From assembly GCA_905199755.1 (NCBI GenBank), contig CAJKHT010000039.1:1-26205 (forward strand): a stretch of 26,205 bases of DNA. Direction: 5' to 3'. Below the pieces are notes generated by a model. That model worked only from the letters and a program-made list of their open reading frames with translations, ran no database searches and had not been told where the DNA came from. This document shows, piece after piece, positions 24,348-26,205 of this stretch. The translations under genes and the position numbers were made by a program. Source of the stretch: an uncultured Eubacteriales bacterium (GTDB lineage: Bacteria; Bacillota; Clostridia; UBA1381). Position 1 is the first letter of the stretch. Each line of letters opens with the position of its first letter.

Positions 24348-24519
24348 ATGCTTGAAAACTTATACACAACTGAAATGAGTGCAAATAAAAAGACCTTGCA
24401 GAACAGGTTTACAAAAATTCGTTCCAAAAGCGGATGGATTTCAAAAATCATGGCGGCGGTGATGTCCTGTGCCGTTGCGGTTACAATGCTCGGTGCAACT
24501 ATCGTTATGGCGGCGGTCG
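24348..24519 (+). repeat. direct repeat, sensor TM-module copy 2
   Basis: The partner of the repeat at 23382-23553; see that entry. The two copies are 966 bp apart, which could allow recombination that deletes or swaps ectodomains. Confidence 0.9.
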
Positions 24520-25115
24520 GCAATGAAGAAAAGAATTTCTTTATAGACGGAAAAGGGTATGAAATAAAGCCGATATTGATTGAAAACAAGCTTGCAACAC
24601 ATACTGATAATTATTTTGTGCCGCTTCGGAAAACCTTTGAGGCGCTCGGGTACAAGGTCAGATATGATGTGGACAAAACAAAATATGAGAATGAGTTTGA
24701 CAAATACGAAATTTTCCCGGTGTTTGACGAAAATATAGTTTCTATGCCTCTCGATAACGGCGAAAACATCACAACGGATATCAGTCAAAGCTGGCATAAA
24801 CCTCTTGTGACAAATGATGCCGACTACTACATCTATGGCGCAACAGGCAGATTTAATCGGCTGTTTCCTATTATTGAAATGACGAAAGACGGAAAAACCG
24901 AGTATTGCCAAATCGGCAGTAAAAATTATTCAACGGGCTATGCAAATGCACCCGTACTGATAAACGGCACGGCATATATTCCGCTTCGCATCATTGCGAA
25001 CATTGTCGGCAGTGACGATAACGTGCGGTGGGACGCGGCAAAGCATGACACATATTTTGAGGGTGCACTCACTTTTGATGAAGAAACGGGAATTGTAACG
25101 GTGAATACAAGATAA
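24348..25115 (+). CDS. sensor subunit B: same TM module, different stalk ectodomain
   Basis: A 255-aa paralog of the previous gene. Its residues 1-57 agree with it at 53 of 57 positions (differences at 9, 26, 30 and 46). The ectodomain (58-255) is different but again contains stalk-type motifs: YFVPLRKTFEALGYKVRYD (about 88-106) and a second copy GTAYIPLRIIANIVGSDDNVRWD (about 206-228), ending in GIVTVNTR. AAAGGAGG lies 7 bp before the ATG and 18 bp separate it from the stop of the previous gene. It is the last gene of the blaI operon. It probably acts as a second, alternative sensor for the same M56 protease; this is inference. Confidence 0.85.
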   Translation: MLENLYTTEMSANKKTLQNRFTKIRSKSGWISKIMAAVMSCAVAVTMLGATIVMAAVGNEEKNFFIDGKGYEIKPILIENKLATHTDNYFVPLRKTFEALGYKVRYDVDKTKYENEFDKYEIFPVFDENIVSMPLDNGENITTDISQSWHKPLVTNDADYYIYGATGRFNRLFPIIEMTKDGKTEYCQIGSKNYSTGYANAPVLINGTAYIPLRIIANIVGSDDNVRWDAAKHDTYFEGALTFDEETGIVTVNTR

Positions 25116-25146
25116 AAGGGATATTGTGACGGGAATGTGAAAAAAT

Positions 25147-25213
25147 AAAGAGCATAACGGAAAAATCCCCCGTGAATTCTTAAGACGGGAATTTCAGCGT
25201 TATGCTCTTTTTG
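25147..25213. terminator. long composite bidirectional terminator
   Basis: A 13-bp outer stem (25147-25159 with 25198-25210, AAAGAGCATAACG/CGTTATGCTCTTT) encloses a second stem (CCCGT/ACGGG) around a 13-nt loop; T-rich sequence follows on the right and A-rich on the left. It lies between the sensor operon and the convergent AraC gene. Confidence 0.85.
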
Positions 25214-25215
25214 TG

Positions 25216-26091
25216 TTACGGTAAATTGCTTTCGGACGAAACAATTGACTGCTGCTTTTTTCTGAATGAGGCGGGTGATGAATTAAATGTTTTTTTAAAG
25301 CATTTGATAAAATTGTTCATGTCTGAAAATCCCACTCTTTCGGAAATTTCATTTATTGTCAGATTTGTTTGAGACAGCAGAATACCTGCATGATTAAGCC
25401 GTGTTTTTGTAAGGTACTGCTTCGGACTGCACCCGGATATTTTTGTAAACTGATGCGTGAAATAGTAAGGACTCATATGCAGGCGGTTACATACGTCCGA
25501 GATTTTTATGTTGGTATGGTAATTGTCTTCAAGCAGATTTTGTGCCGCAAGGATTTTTTGATTCATCTCATTATGCAGCCGCGATACATTTATTTGCGAA
25601 CAGCGCATTGAGTAAATAAACAGCTCGCTCAGATAATGGTTTATCAGCCGTTCCGAATAGATGTCATCATTGCCGGTGTTTTCAAATATCATTTTATCAA
25701 ACAAGGCTTTAATATCATTGAAATTTTTAATATGTATGCAATGATTGTCATTTTGTGAATAATCTCTGAAAAGCCCTAAAATGTTATCGTCCGCAAACTG
25801 ATTGGAAAATATATCGGGTGACAGTATCAGCAGATAACGGTGAAAGGGCGTTGAATTTGTTGATATGCTGAAAAACTCACAGGAGTTGAGAAACAGCATA
25901 TCATTTTTTTTAATGATAAAAGTTTTATTGGCAATCTGGATTTTTGCACTTCCGTTTGTTACGAATATTATCTTGTATTTTGAATGAAAATGCACCTTTT
26001 CATCAATGGGATGTGTATTATATGACAAGGTAATTTGCGTGCTTTCGGGACTTTCAATGGCGGTGTTTGTCACATCGTGGCTGGTTGCCAT
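25216..26091 (-). CDS. AraC-family transcriptional regulator (cupin + HTH)
   Basis: About 291 aa, likely a transcription activator. A cupin-like sensing domain at the N-terminus (HFHSKYKIIFVTNGSAKIQI then a KKNDMLFLNSCEFFSI strand) is followed by a C-terminal double helix-turn-helix: KISDVCNRLHMSPYYFTHQFTK and LTINEISERVGFSDMNNFIKCFKKTFN, the usual AraC signature. The start is uncertain: I took MATSHDV (26091); ATG 26109 and an open frame to the right edge are also possible. No RBS is convincing. Ligand and targets are unknown. It converges on the sensor operon. Confidence 0.88.
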   Translation of the reverse strand: MATSHDVTNTAIESPESTQITLSYNTHPIDEKVHFHSKYKIIFVTNGSAKIQIANKTFIIKKNDMLFLNSCEFFSISTNSTPFHRYLLILSPDIFSNQFADDNILGLFRDYSQNDNHCIHIKNFNDIKALFDKMIFENTGNDDIYSERLINHYLSELFIYSMRCSQINVSRLHNEMNQKILAAQNLLEDNYHTNIKISDVCNRLHMSPYYFTHQFTKISGCSPKQYLTKTRLNHAGILLSQTNLTINEISERVGFSDMNNFIKCFKKTFNSSPASFRKKQQSIVSSESNLP

Positions 26092-26205
26092 AAGAAGCAA
26101 TGCATACATTACGGTCAGCTCGTTTATGACGGCATCATTTATAATAACAATATTTTTCGGAATATTTCTTTTTAAAGAACAGATAGGTGCCAAACAAATT
26201 ATAGG

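Overview
The window looks like a chromosomal segment of a strictly anaerobic, low-to-moderate GC Clostridia (Firmicutes), probably a gut-type species. The reasons are a HydF maturase for [FeFe]-hydrogenase, a cdaA-cdaR c-di-AMP module, a CIRCE-controlled groES-groEL operon, strong TTGACA/TATAAT-type promoters, AGGAGG-type ribosome binding sites and many copper-amine-oxidase-like 'stalk' domains. No rRNA, tRNA, CRISPR array or complete insertion sequence is visible.

Layout: (1) 1-2125 is the edge of an integrative element: the tail of an unknown gene, a 59-aa small ORF, a large serine recombinase and a 60-aa ORF translationally coupled to it. (2) 2234-5014 holds a secreted D,D-carboxypeptidase and a DUF975/CmpB-type membrane protein, ended by a bidirectional terminator. 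(3) 5071-11516, minus strand, is one compact six-gene operon: cdaA, cdaR, hslO, an unknown anchored protein, and the permease and ATPase of a Wzm/Wzt-type glycan exporter. It links c-di-AMP synthesis, redox stress and surface glycan export. (4) 11711-14087 holds a secreted stalk plus cohesin-like protein and hydF. (5) 14158-17909, minus strand, holds radA, a DnaA-box-rich intergenic region, tyrA and aroF; aroF is preceded by a Tyr-rich leader peptide with a terminator/antiterminator. (6) 18147-21458 holds a GH1 glycosidase and the groES-groEL operon under a CIRCE element. (7) 21593-25115 holds a BofC-like small protein and, divergently, a BlaI repressor, an M56 protease cut off exactly where BlaR1 would begin its last membrane helix, and two separate proteins that each supply that helix with a different stalk ectodomain. 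(8) An AraC-family regulator ends the window.

The three strongest observations are the split BlaR1-like receptor with two alternative sensor subunits (22068-25115), the tyrosine leader-peptide attenuator of aroF-tyrA (17750-17984) and the orphan DnaA-box cluster between radA and tyrA (15549-15759). Function calls rest on family recognition from the protein sequence; no database search was run.
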